NCBI GenBank assembly: GCA_937876465.1
Contig: CALEHV010000022.1
Location: forward strand, 1-15,220
Source of the DNA: an uncultured Bacillota bacterium
Lineage (GTDB): Bacteria > Bacillota_I > Bacilli_A > RFN20 > CAG-826
Reading direction: 5' to 3'
Length of the DNA stretch: 15,220 nucleotides
This document shows positions 8,437 to 15,171 of the stretch, piece by piece. How positions within the stretch are numbered: the first letter of the stretch is position 1; each line of letters begins with the position of its first letter. A program made the position numbers and the translations under genes. The notes beneath the pieces were generated by a model. It saw only the letters and a list, made by a program, of their open reading frames with translations, ran no database searches and had not been told where the DNA came from.

Positions 8437-9546
8437 TTATGAGCGATATGGCGTGATTAACATATCGACGGATTCATCTTTGCTATTCTTGACAACAAAA
8501 GGCTTTGCTTCGCCGACAAAACAGATGGTTACATCTTCACTTCCGATAGCGCGAATTGCTTCAGTAACGTAACGTGAATTGAAGGACATTGCGAGTCTTT
8601 CTCCTGAGAATTCAAAGGTATCAAGTTGGGCGTTTGCAGAACCTGCTTCTTGTGATCTTGCAAGGAGTTCAACGCCATCTTGGGTCATAGTAATTTTTAC
8701 AACTTCACCAAATGGTGCAACTGATGCCATTTTGTTTACAAATTCAGCAGAATTAATCTCCAAATAGTAGTTGAAAGTGTGTGGGAAAATTGAGTTTGTT
8801 GAAGGATAATTTCCGCCAATTAAACGTGTTGAAATAAGTGTGTTGCCAAAGGCAAAAATTGCTTTAAGTTGACTTGGATAGATAGTTACAAATTCTATTT
8901 GTCCAAGTGTTTTTGCAATGTCTGCAATCTTCTTAGCCGGAATGTTGATATTGAAGCTAATTGGGCTATTAATTTCGACACTTTTACGAGCCAATCTTGC
9001 AGAGTCTGTTGCGGTAGCAGTTAGGACTCCATCGTGTGCTTCAAAGTTGACTGCAGTAATAGGAGCCATCTTGGTTTCCTTTGTAGCAGCCGCAAATGCG
9101 GTCGAAGAAACTAATTTAAGTAAATCACTCGACTTCATATCAAACGAGTCTTTAGATAGGCTTAAATCGATTTCTGGATACTCTTCTGCTTTTCCTGTAT
9201 TAGGTTTAAGTGTGCATCCTGGGTATGTAATCTTCAAAAGTGCATTATCGATTAATTCAAAATCAACAAATTCAGAAGAGCAATTACTTAAAATGGATTG
9301 CATTCTTGAACAAGTGATCATCGTGGAACCTTTGACTGCATTCTTGATTATTTCTCTATCTTCAATCATGTAAGGAACAATTGATCTAATTGTGATGCTG
9401 TTATCAGAACCTAAAAGTTCGATTCCTTTTTCTGTACATGAAATTTTAACGTTTTGAAAAACTGGTTTTTCTGCTTTTGCTGGAATAGCAATAGCAACAA
9501 TATTTAATGCTTTCGAGAATTCTTCGCGATTAACTGTAAATCTCAT
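8437..9546 (-). CDS. dnaN: DNA polymerase III beta subunit (sliding clamp)
   Basis: DnaN forms the homodimeric ring that tethers DNA polymerase III to DNA and recruits clamp-binding proteins. The 369-residue length matches the family, with three repeated clamp folds of about 120 residues each. The opening MRFTVNREEFSKALNIVAIAIPAK is typical. The mid-protein strand LTATATDSARLARKSVEI and the C-terminal end DMLITPYRS occupy the places of the usual TDxxRLA and MPxR motifs. The end is a little divergent from the common MPMRL. The start has AGAAAGGAA upstream. It follows dnaA by 133 bases that carry part of the origin. Confidence 0.97.
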   Translation of the reverse strand: MRFTVNREEFSKALNIVAIAIPAKAEKPVFQNVKISCTEKGIELLGSDNSITIRSIVPYMIEDREIIKNAVKGSTMITCSRMQSILSNCSSEFVDFELIDNALLKITYPGCTLKPNTGKAEEYPEIDLSLSKDSFDMKSSDLLKLVSSTAFAAATKETKMAPITAVNFEAHDGVLTATATDSARLARKSVEINSPISFNINIPAKKIADIAKTLGQIEFVTIYPSQLKAIFAFGNTLISTRLIGGNYPSTNSIFPHTFNYYLEINSAEFVNKMASVAPFGEVVKITMTQDGVELLARSQEAGSANAQLDTFEFSGERLAMSFNSRYVTEAIRAIGSEDVTICFVGEAKPFVVKNSKDESVDMLITPYRS

Positions 9547-9679
9547 ATATATTTATTCCTTTCTAATTAATGTATTCATCATAATAATGTCTGTGGATTG
9601 TGTGGATAACTAATAGAATTTATCTAACCCATTTTAACACTCGACAAACGTAATGTATATACTTTTTATTTTATAAAAG
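9547..9679. other. Second half of bipartite oriC (dnaA-dnaN intergenic)
   Basis: This 133-base spacer holds two abutting DnaA-box-like 9-mers (9592-9600 and 9601-9609). A short tract of trinucleotide period (9573-9589) lies on their dnaN side. The placement matches the unwinding half of the B. subtilis origin, so this is the likeliest site of strand opening. Confidence 0.6.
9592..9609 (-). promoter_or_regulatory. Tandem DnaA boxes in the dnaA-dnaN spacer
   Basis: Read on the minus strand, 9601-9609 is a perfect TTATCCACA and 9592-9600 is CAATCCACA (7/9). They lie head to tail with no gap, which suits cooperative DnaA binding and filament nucleation. Confidence 0.8.
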
Positions 9680-11041
9680 TTATGATTTTAAGCGTTTTTT
9701 CAATTCGGCAATTGATTCTTGGAGGAGTGTATTATTTTTCAACTCATTTTCCACTTTTTCCACACCGTTCATAACAGTGCTGTGATCCTTGCCGCCGAAT
9801 GTCGTACCAATTTTCGTAAATGGTATGTTGAGCATGTATCTAATTAAATACATAGATATATGACGCGCTAATGCAATTTGGCCTTGTCTTGAGCTACCTG
9901 TAAGTTGGGAAGGAGTCAAGTTGTAATAGTCTCCGACTATTTCGATAATTCTTTTCTCTGAAATACGTTGTTTTTCAACTCTGACATTTAAGGAGTTTCC
10001 TAATGCCTCGAGTGCAACTTCCATATTGATGTGTTGAGTAGGCTTGAAGCTGATTGTATAAAAGACAAGCTTCTTCAAGGCTTCATCGATATATCTAATA
10101 TTTTTAGAGAATTTTTCTGCAATAAATGTAAGAACATCTTCATCAAATGCAGATAAAGGTATTGGTGTAGAAGCAATTTTGGATTTAAGAATTGCGATAC
10201 AAGTATCAATATCTGGTGATTTGATTTCGATAGTTAAACCTCCAGCAAATCTTGATTTCAATCTTTCATCAAAACCTTTTAATTCAACAGGATGTTTATC
10301 ACTTGTGATAACAATTTGTTTCCCTTTGTTGTACATTGCTTGGAAAACCTCGAAAAAGAATGTGTTTGTTTTTTCTTTGTCGGCTAATATTTGAATATCA
10401 TCAATTAACAAAATGTCGTGGCTTAAAATAAAAGCTTTAAATTTATCAAATCCTGCGCTTTCTCTAAGACGAACAATTTCATCAAGAAAATCTGAAGCAG
10501 AACAGTAAACAACTTTTTTAGCTTGTGATTCGCCAAAAGTGTTGGCAATTGCTGAAAGCAAATGTGTTTTTCCAAGTCCTGAATCGGAGTGAATAAACAA
10601 TGGATTAACTCCTTTTGAACCAGGATTGCTTGTAGCATATAAAGCTGCTTGCTTTGCTTCAAGATTGCATTTTCCTGTAATAAAATTATCAAATGTTAAC
10701 GATTTATCAATTGATGCATATCTAAAATATTCAGATTCTTCGACTTTGTTTTCTTCTCTTTTCTCAACAGGCTTGAAATTCTCTTCGGTGTTAAAAACTA
10801 CTTTGTAAGATGTTTGAGTAATGGCTTTAACAGAACTTTCGACATCTTTTAAATATTTATTAGTAAGAAGTGTAGCGCTCAAAGAAGAAGAAACAACAAC
10901 GTTCATGCGATTACCTTCAATGGAATGAATTTTAGAATCGTGCAAAAAAGCATCGAACAATCTTCGATCATCAATCTTTTGTTCTAAATCTTGTAATACT
11001 TTGTTCCAAACGTGGACAAGATCAGTCAATGTTTCAACCAT
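9680..11041 (-). CDS. dnaA: Chromosomal replication initiator protein DnaA
   Basis: DnaA is the AAA+ ATPase that binds DnaA boxes, opens oriC and loads the helicase. With the start used it has 453 residues, normal for the family. Domain I occupies about 1-80 and a short acidic linker runs from 90 to 105. The AAA+ core begins at LTFDNF (115-120), with Walker A HSDSGLGKTH (151-160) and Walker B ILLIDD (210-215). The arginine-finger region is RLKSRFAGG (260-268). Domain IV carries the DNA-binding signature GGKDHSTVMN (about 416-425). The start at 11041 has AAAGGGGAAC upstream and the family-typical beginning. A longer frame from 11134 would add 31 residues, many hydrophobic, translated from the promoter region. 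Boxes upstream of the gene suggest autoregulation. Confidence 0.97.
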   Translation of the reverse strand: MVETLTDLVHVWNKVLQDLEQKIDDRRLFDAFLHDSKIHSIEGNRMNVVVSSSLSATLLTNKYLKDVESSVKAITQTSYKVVFNTEENFKPVEKREENKVEESEYFRYASIDKSLTFDNFITGKCNLEAKQAALYATSNPGSKGVNPLFIHSDSGLGKTHLLSAIANTFGESQAKKVVYCSASDFLDEIVRLRESAGFDKFKAFILSHDILLIDDIQILADKEKTNTFFFEVFQAMYNKGKQIVITSDKHPVELKGFDERLKSRFAGGLTIEIKSPDIDTCIAILKSKIASTPIPLSAFDEDVLTFIAEKFSKNIRYIDEALKKLVFYTISFKPTQHINMEVALEALGNSLNVRVEKQRISEKRIIEIVGDYYNLTPSQLTGSSRQGQIALARHISMYLIRYMLNIPFTKIGTTFGGKDHSTVMNGVEKVENELKNNTLLQESIAELKKRLKS

Positions 11042-11052
11042 AATTAGTTCCC

Positions 11053-11070
11053 CTTTGTTTACAAAGTATA
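11053..11070 (-). promoter_or_regulatory. Candidate dnaA -10 element overlapping a 14-bp dyad
   Basis: On the minus strand TATACT (11065-11070) runs into CTTTGTAAACAAAG (11053-11066), whose 6-bp arms flank a 2-base centre. The dyad ends at the AAAGGGG ribosome site. No good -35 is seen. Another TATACT lies at 11163-11168, beside a DnaA box. Confidence 0.3.
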
Positions 11071-11169
11071 TTACTTTTCGTTGATAAAAGAAATAGAAAA
11101 CTGCAACAAAAAATAATTTTCCCCAATTTTGCATACAAAAAGATTAGATTTGGTCGGAAAAAAGTATAG

Positions 11170-11188
11170 TTATCCACATTTTTACACA
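11170..11188 (+). promoter_or_regulatory. Two DnaA boxes
   Basis: A perfect TTATCCACA lies at 11170-11178. TTTTACACA at 11180-11188 fits the relaxed consensus TTWTNCACA and has the same orientation one base away. Confidence 0.8.
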
Positions 11189-11217
11189 AATTTCTTTTTG
11201 ACAACTCAAATTTGTGT
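11184..11217. repeat. 10-bp inverted repeat within the DnaA-box cluster
   Basis: ACACAAATTT (11184-11193) and its exact reverse complement (11208-11217) flank a 14-base spacer. The arms overlap the ends of the two flanking DnaA boxes, so the cluster is arranged as a near-symmetrical dyad. Confidence 0.7.
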
Positions 11218-11247
11218 GGATAATTTAAATTGTTTATATGTGTACAA
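11215..11247 (-). promoter_or_regulatory. DnaA boxes in inverted orientation
   Basis: TGTGGATAA at 11215-11223 is a perfect box on the minus strand. TGTGTACAA at 11239-11247 matches the relaxed consensus at 8 of 9 positions. Confidence 0.7.
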
Positions 11248-11278
11248 CTTGTTTAGATTGGCACAATGCTATAGATTA

Positions 11279-11297
11279 ATATCGATTTTATCGATAT
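11279..11297. repeat. 8-bp inverted repeat with 3-base loop
   Basis: ATATCGAT and ATCGATAT flank TTT. It may be an operator or an extruding hairpin in the origin. It is not followed by a convincing U tract. Confidence 0.5.
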
Positions 11298-11401
11298 ATT
11301 TTAATTAGGACACAATTATAAGCTTCCCGACAAATTAATCACATTTTATCAATAAAATCTTTAAATTCTTAATTGCAAATCAAAACTTTTTTGCACTAAA
11401 A

Positions 11402-11410
11402 TGTGGAAAA
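11402..11410 (-). promoter_or_regulatory. Outlying DnaA box
   Basis: TGTGGAAAA reads TTTTCCACA on the minus strand and fits TTWTNCACA. It lies about 155 bases from the main cluster. Confidence 0.5.
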
Positions 11411-11447
11411 CTTTTGATTGGTAAATTTTAAAATAAAATAAGAAACG

Positions 11448-11460
11448 CACACACACACAC
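11448..11460. repeat. CA dinucleotide tract
   Basis: Six and a half CA units stand out in otherwise A/T-only surroundings between the origin and the rightward operon. The tract could vary in length by slippage. It is more than 100 bases upstream of the mapped promoter elements. Confidence 0.6.
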
Positions 11461-11579
11461 GAAATTGCGAATTAATATAAAAACGAAAATTTAGATGTTA
11501 TTTTGTGAACCAAATTATCAAAAAAATTAACTTTTAAAATACTTTAATATGTAAAACAAATTTCACTATGAACTTAATA

Positions 11580-11607
11580 TTGAACAAAACTTTAAGGAAA
11601 ATATAAT
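11580..11607 (+). promoter_or_regulatory. Promoter of the rightward lipoprotein operon
   Basis: A perfect TATAAT (11602-11607) stands 16 bases after TTGAAC (11580-11585, 4/6 to consensus). Transcription should begin near 11614. This places the ATG at 11611 at or before the transcript start. It favours the ATG at 11635, which has AGAGGAAAT upstream. Confidence 0.65.
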
Positions 11608-11634
11608 ATTATGTACAATCTAAGAGGAAATAGG

Positions 11635-13143
11635 ATGTTTATAAAAAGAAAATTAGTTTTGATGGGTTTGGCCTTTAGCGGTGTTTTAGCGTCGTGTTCA
11701 TATAAACCGTTGGTAAATAAGATGGAAAAAATTTCAGATACTGTTTCTGAAATGATTTTTGAAAAATCTAACTCTCTTTTGGATAAAATGAGTTTTGCTG
11801 ATTTGTCCGAAAAAAGAAATTTGTGTAATTCTCTTATTTCAGATAAAGATGTTTTTAAACAAGAAACGATTAATAACTATATTAAAAGAAGTGTTTTACA
11901 AGAAGTTGAAATCGGAGAAGAAAACAATCAAACCAATTTGGAAGAAGGATGGATAGAATTTGAAGAGGAAATAGAAGAATATTGCCCAGAAATAAATTGT
12001 TGTGAAGCTGAATACAATTTTATATACAACAGTCTTGAAACTAACGAAAAACAAGCTGTTAAAGATAATTTGGAAAATATACCTGAACTTGAATATCTCT
12101 ACGATATGGGAGAATTAAATGATTTTTCGTTCAAAAAATATATAGAAAATTGTTCTTCTATCAAAGATAATCTTGAGAATTTTAACAATGTTATTTGCGA
12201 AGCCAAAACTCAAAGCGAAAATCAATTTGAAGATAACGGATCTGCTGATGGAAACGGACCAAAACATCTTATTCCAGAAGCTTTAATTGCCACAGGAGTT
12301 TCAGAAGCTTTGCTGGCAACAATAATAGGATCGGCATCAACAGCTTCTGTAAGCATTGCTGTACCTATTGTTGGGTGGATTCTTTGTGCGGCAGCTATTA
12401 CTGCTCTTCTTATTGTTATAGCTTGTAATTGGGAAACTATTTGCAATGCTTTTGACGCAATAATTAATTATTTGTGTGAGCAATTCAGTAATATAGCTGA
12501 TTTGATTGTTGGCAGTCAAGAAAGCATTATAGAAACTGCTGCACAAGAAATTTTTGATGGGGCACTTGATCGAACACAGAAAAAATTAGGTAATGATTCT
12601 GGATGGTCTGATAAAGAATTAAAAGAAGCATTATCTAAAGCTATTCAAAAAGGAACAACTAGAATTGATGCTCAAACCGGCCTTAGAATATTGGCTGAGG
12701 AATCCGTGAACAAAAGACCAAATGTTTATCTTGGGAAGTTTCGACCTGACCAAGAAGATAAAGTTGACGGAAATTACATACATTATTGCGAACAAGATCC
12801 ATATGGCTTATGTTTTGATTTCAAGGAATATGACGATTATAAAAATACTCATGATATGTGGTATTTAAATGCCATGTTTTTAGAATATTGCATTGGTTTA
12901 AATTGCATTTTTAAATTGTGTTCAAATCCTGACAATCATTATAAATACGATATTATTAATCTTGATACTAATATCAATAAACCGCCTGTTATTTATAGGG
13001 CGATTGGCGTTAGAACCAAGCAAAAAGCAATTATGAGAGAAAATGATACATACGCAAAAGAACTACAATATATTCATGCTCGTGGATATAATTGGAAATA
13101 TCAAGGAGTTTTGCCTGTCACTGCAGACCATTTTGAAAACTAA
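11635..13143 (+). CDS. Lipoprotein with C-terminal polymorphic-toxin-like domain
   Basis: I do not know this 502-residue protein as a whole. Residues 1-20 form a short lipoprotein signal peptide: MFIKRK, a hydrophobic core, then lipobox LASC with Cys21 as the lipidated residue. The protein should thus be exported and anchored outside. Residues about 23-205 are helical, acidic and Cys-containing (Glu-rich 92-125, with a Cys-Cys pair at 122-123). An Ala/Gly-rich hydrophobic zone starts near 211 and peaks in a membrane-length segment at 239-264. The C-terminal 135 residues (VYLGKF, then a WxxNxxFL motif, then YAKELQYIxxRGY) recall a toxin domain found at the ends of RHS- and LXG-type polymorphic toxins. 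I cannot name that family or confirm catalytic residues. There are 16 cysteines. The two downstream paralogs fit as immunity proteins. An upstream in-frame ATG at 11611 would add 8 residues but conflicts with the promoter. The toxin role is inference. Confidence 0.6.
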   Translation: MFIKRKLVLMGLAFSGVLASCSYKPLVNKMEKISDTVSEMIFEKSNSLLDKMSFADLSEKRNLCNSLISDKDVFKQETINNYIKRSVLQEVEIGEENNQTNLEEGWIEFEEEIEEYCPEINCCEAEYNFIYNSLETNEKQAVKDNLENIPELEYLYDMGELNDFSFKKYIENCSSIKDNLENFNNVICEAKTQSENQFEDNGSADGNGPKHLIPEALIATGVSEALLATIIGSASTASVSIAVPIVGWILCAAAITALLIVIACNWETICNAFDAIINYLCEQFSNIADLIVGSQESIIETAAQEIFDGALDRTQKKLGNDSGWSDKELKEALSKAIQKGTTRIDAQTGLRILAEESVNKRPNVYLGKFRPDQEDKVDGNYIHYCEQDPYGLCFDFKEYDDYKNTHDMWYLNAMFLEYCIGLNCIFKLCSNPDNHYKYDIINLDTNINKPPVIYRAIGVRTKQKAIMRENDTYAKELQYIHARGYNWKYQGVLPVTADHFEN

Positions 13144-13169
13144 TTATGAATAAAGAATACATTGAAACA
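13136..13169 (+). repeat. 34-bp junction repeat, copy 1
   Basis: This exact 34-bp block is repeated at 14104-14137. It spans the stop codon of the upstream gene, the 2-base gap and the first 8 codons of the downstream gene. It marks the edge of a 968-bp tandem duplication. Confidence 0.85.
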
Positions 13170-14111
13170 AAAGGGATTGAATGGGAATTTGATTCTGATT
13201 ATTCGAAAATAGATAGAGTTTACTCTAAGTCTCATTTTCCTACGATTGAATCGTTTTTATATCACTACAAAGATTTGCTAACTAAAAACAATATTGATAA
13301 GGATGACTTGCAAAAAAGAGTCCGTTTTCAGAGAAAAATACTTTTTAATCAATTTAAAGAACATCCGTTTTCTTCGGGAGAAAAATTTCCAAATGAGTAT
13401 GAAAGAATTTGTTTTAAAACAGAGTTATTAGGATACCCATCAACAGAAGATTTTAAACAAATTTTTGAAATTTATGATTTTTTATTAAAAAAAGAAAATC
13501 GTAAAAATTTGGATTACAACATTTGTTGTTGCACTTGGTATGATTGGCCAAATTCTATTTGCGCAAATTTGCTATTTTATGAGAATTTAGATTACGGTCA
13601 ACATAGATACAGATATGAAAAAGAACCAACTTTTAAATATTACCACACTAAAAGGCTACCAATTAATTATAGCGGATTAGTGCCTTACCTTTATCTTTAT
13701 GGATATATTGAAGAGTGCAAAAAAGCTATAGATTTAGTGTACAAATTTTTGAAATATTTCCCTGAACATACACTACTTCTTTTAATTTCTTTATTTAATT
13801 TTACTTTATTTTGTGGAGAGGAAATTTACGAATTTAGTAATGAACGTTTTCTTCAATTTTTATTACAAAATAACAAATTAAGAGAATATTGGAAAAGTCA
13901 CTCAAAAGATTCTTTATCTGACGTTTTAGTTGAATCTGAAATACCTTACATAAATCAATGGGAATTTCGTCAGGACAAATTTGTGATTATAAATAACGAA
14001 GAAAAGTTTGTTGGTAAATTTTATAATTTCACATTAAACGATTATGTTCCTGAGAAATATTTCGATCTAGATTTCTTACGCTGTGAATTAAAAAATAAAA
14101 ACAAAAACTAA
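13146..14111 (+). CDS. Putative immunity protein, copy 1
   Basis: This 321-residue protein has no signal peptide, so it is probably cytoplasmic. I do not recognise its family. It looks mainly helical, with a hydrophobic helical stretch at 177-225 (GLVPYLYLYGYIEEC through FPEHTLLLLISLFNF) that resembles a helical-repeat core and not a clear membrane span. A Cys/Trp cluster occurs at 127-139 (CCCTWYDWPNSIC). The tail is Lys/Asn-rich. It begins 2 bases after the lipoprotein stop with no Shine-Dalgarno site, so it is probably translated by reinitiation. Order and coupling behind a toxin-like gene suggest immunity. It is closely paralogous to the next gene except in patches, notably residues 66-92. 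An unrelated cytoplasmic function cannot be excluded. Confidence 0.55.
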   Translation: MNKEYIETKGIEWEFDSDYSKIDRVYSKSHFPTIESFLYHYKDLLTKNNIDKDDLQKRVRFQRKILFNQFKEHPFSSGEKFPNEYERICFKTELLGYPSTEDFKQIFEIYDFLLKKENRKNLDYNICCCTWYDWPNSICANLLFYENLDYGQHRYRYEKEPTFKYYHTKRLPINYSGLVPYLYLYGYIEECKKAIDLVYKFLKYFPEHTLLLLISLFNFTLFCGEEIYEFSNERFLQFLLQNNKLREYWKSHSKDSLSDVLVESEIPYINQWEFRQDKFVIINNEEKFVGKFYNFTLNDYVPEKYFDLDFLRCELKNKNKN

Positions 14112-14137
14112 TTATGAATAAAGAATACATTGAAACA
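14104..14137 (+). repeat. 34-bp junction repeat, copy 2
   Basis: This is the second exact copy of the block at 13136-13169, offset by 968 bases. The sequence after the last gene (15070-15090) only weakly resembles the repeat, so there is no third copy. Confidence 0.85.
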
Positions 14138-15085
14138 GAAGCAATTAAATGGAGGTTTGATTCTGATTATAGAAAAATAGATAGCGCTTATACTTGGTCT
14201 TATTTTCCTACGATTGAATCGTTCTTATATCACTACAAAGATTTGCTAACTGAAAACAATATTGATAAGGATGACTTGCAAAAAAGAGTTCTTTTTCAAA
14301 GAAAAATACGCTACAACTACTTGAAGAGTCTGTGGAATTTGTCGAACGACGAACTTTTAAAAGCTTACAATATTTGTTATTATGAAACCCAATTATCAGG
14401 TTACCCAACAAAAGAAGATTTTAAACAAATTTTTGAAATTTACGAATTTTTATTAAAAAAAGAAAATCGCAAAAATTTGGATTACAATTTATGCTGTGCA
14501 GCTTGGGATGATAGACCCCACTCTGTATGTGCAAATTTGATTCTTTATGAAAATTTAAACTTAAATTTTGCTCAACATAGATTTAGAAATATTAAAAAAC
14601 CAGATTTTAAATGCAATCATACAGAGAAGTTGCCTATTAATTTTAGCGGTTTAATACCATATCTTTATCTTTATGGATACATTGAAGAATGTAAAAAAGC
14701 TGTAGATATAGCATATGATTTTATAAAACATTTTCCTGAACATACATTGCTTCTTTTGATTTCGTTATTTAATTTTTCGTTATTTTGTGGCGAAGAAATT
14801 TATGAATTTAGTAACAAACGTTTTCTTAAGTTTTTACTCAAAAACAATAAATTAAGGGAATATTGGAAAGCCCATCAAAAAGACAAATTGTCTGATGTCC
14901 GGGTTGATTCGGAAAGACCATATATTTATCATTCCGAATTTCAATTTAATAAATGCGAAATCGTTAACAACGAAGAAAAATTAATAGGTAAATTTTATAG
15001 CTTTACTTTAAACGACTACATACCTGAGAAATATTTTGATATAGATTTCCTAAATCAGAATATAAAAAACAAAAATAAAAATTAA
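14114..15085 (+). CDS. Putative immunity protein, copy 2 (tandem paralog)
   Basis: The 323-residue product is a tandem paralog of the gene before it, alignable end to end with one 2-residue insertion near position 149 (YENLNLNFAQH). Conserved blocks include FPTIESFLYHYKDLLT, EDFKQIFEIY, KKENRKNLDYN, PYLYLYGYIEECKKA, FPEHTLLLLISLFNF and LFCGEEIYEFSN. Residues 66-92 are essentially unrelated between copies despite equal length. The start junction (stop, TT, ATG) and flanking 34 bp are identical to those of copy 1 and again lack a ribosome site. It ends the operon. Arrays of diverging immunity paralogs behind one toxin are a known feature of polymorphic toxin loci, which supports but does not prove that role. 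Confidence 0.55.
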   Translation: MNKEYIETEAIKWRFDSDYRKIDSAYTWSYFPTIESFLYHYKDLLTENNIDKDDLQKRVLFQRKIRYNYLKSLWNLSNDELLKAYNICYYETQLSGYPTKEDFKQIFEIYEFLLKKENRKNLDYNLCCAAWDDRPHSVCANLILYENLNLNFAQHRFRNIKKPDFKCNHTEKLPINFSGLIPYLYLYGYIEECKKAVDIAYDFIKHFPEHTLLLLISLFNFSLFCGEEIYEFSNKRFLKFLLKNNKLREYWKAHQKDKLSDVRVDSERPYIYHSEFQFNKCEIVNNEEKLIGKFYSFTLNDYIPEKYFDIDFLNQNIKNKNKN

Positions 15086-15104
15086 TTTATTTTGAAATTT
15101 TTTT
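15072..15104 (+). terminator. Weak A/U hairpin after the rightward operon
   Basis: An 8-bp all-A/T stem (AAAATAAA with TTTATTTT, 15072-15093) includes the stop codon of copy 2 in its loop. A T7 run at 15098-15104 follows. The stem is thermodynamically weak, so termination here is uncertain. Confidence 0.3.
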
Positions 15105-15115
15105 ATTCAATTTCT

Positions 15116-15171
15116 TTGACTTATTTTTATCGTGCATATACAATATGTAGCGCGTGTAAAAACACAAGGAG
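15116..15171 (+). promoter_or_regulatory. Strong promoter and ribosome site near the window edge
   Basis: TTGACT (15116-15121), a 17-base spacer and TACAAT (15139-15144) make a near-consensus promoter with a start near 15151. AAGGAG follows at 15166-15171. No ATG, GTG or TTG lies at a usable distance before the window ends. Any gene served is out of view, uses an unusual start or is decayed. Confidence 0.5.

Larger units (their letters stand above)
11142..11634. other. oriC region upstream of dnaA and divergent intergenic space
   Basis: About 490 bases of very AT-rich DNA separate dnaA from the rightward operon. The dnaA-proximal 110 bases hold a DnaA-box cluster and a 10-bp inverted repeat. 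Farther right are an 8-bp palindromic hairpin (11279-11297), an isolated box (11402-11410) and a CA tract. The last 55 bases hold the promoter and ribosome site of the rightward operon. No further gene is seen. All window genes are transcribed away from this region, as expected for an origin. Confidence 0.75.

Noticed and set aside
8918..9373. A 151-codon plus-strand open frame inside dnaN
   Set aside because: It lies fully antisense to a conserved gene, has no ribosome site and its product has no recognisable domain; it is a shadow frame.
11042..11134. Longer DnaA from an ATG at 11134
   Set aside because: The added 31 residues are aromatic and hydrophobic and unlike any DnaA, and the ATG at 11041 has a strong ribosome site.
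11279..11297. parS centromere site
   Set aside because: The dyad ATATCGAT/ATCGATAT does not match the conserved parS sequence of Firmicutes.
13146..15085. Assembly artefact as the cause of the tandem copies
   Set aside because: The copies differ throughout, including a fully unrelated patch and a 2-codon indel, so they are true paralogs.
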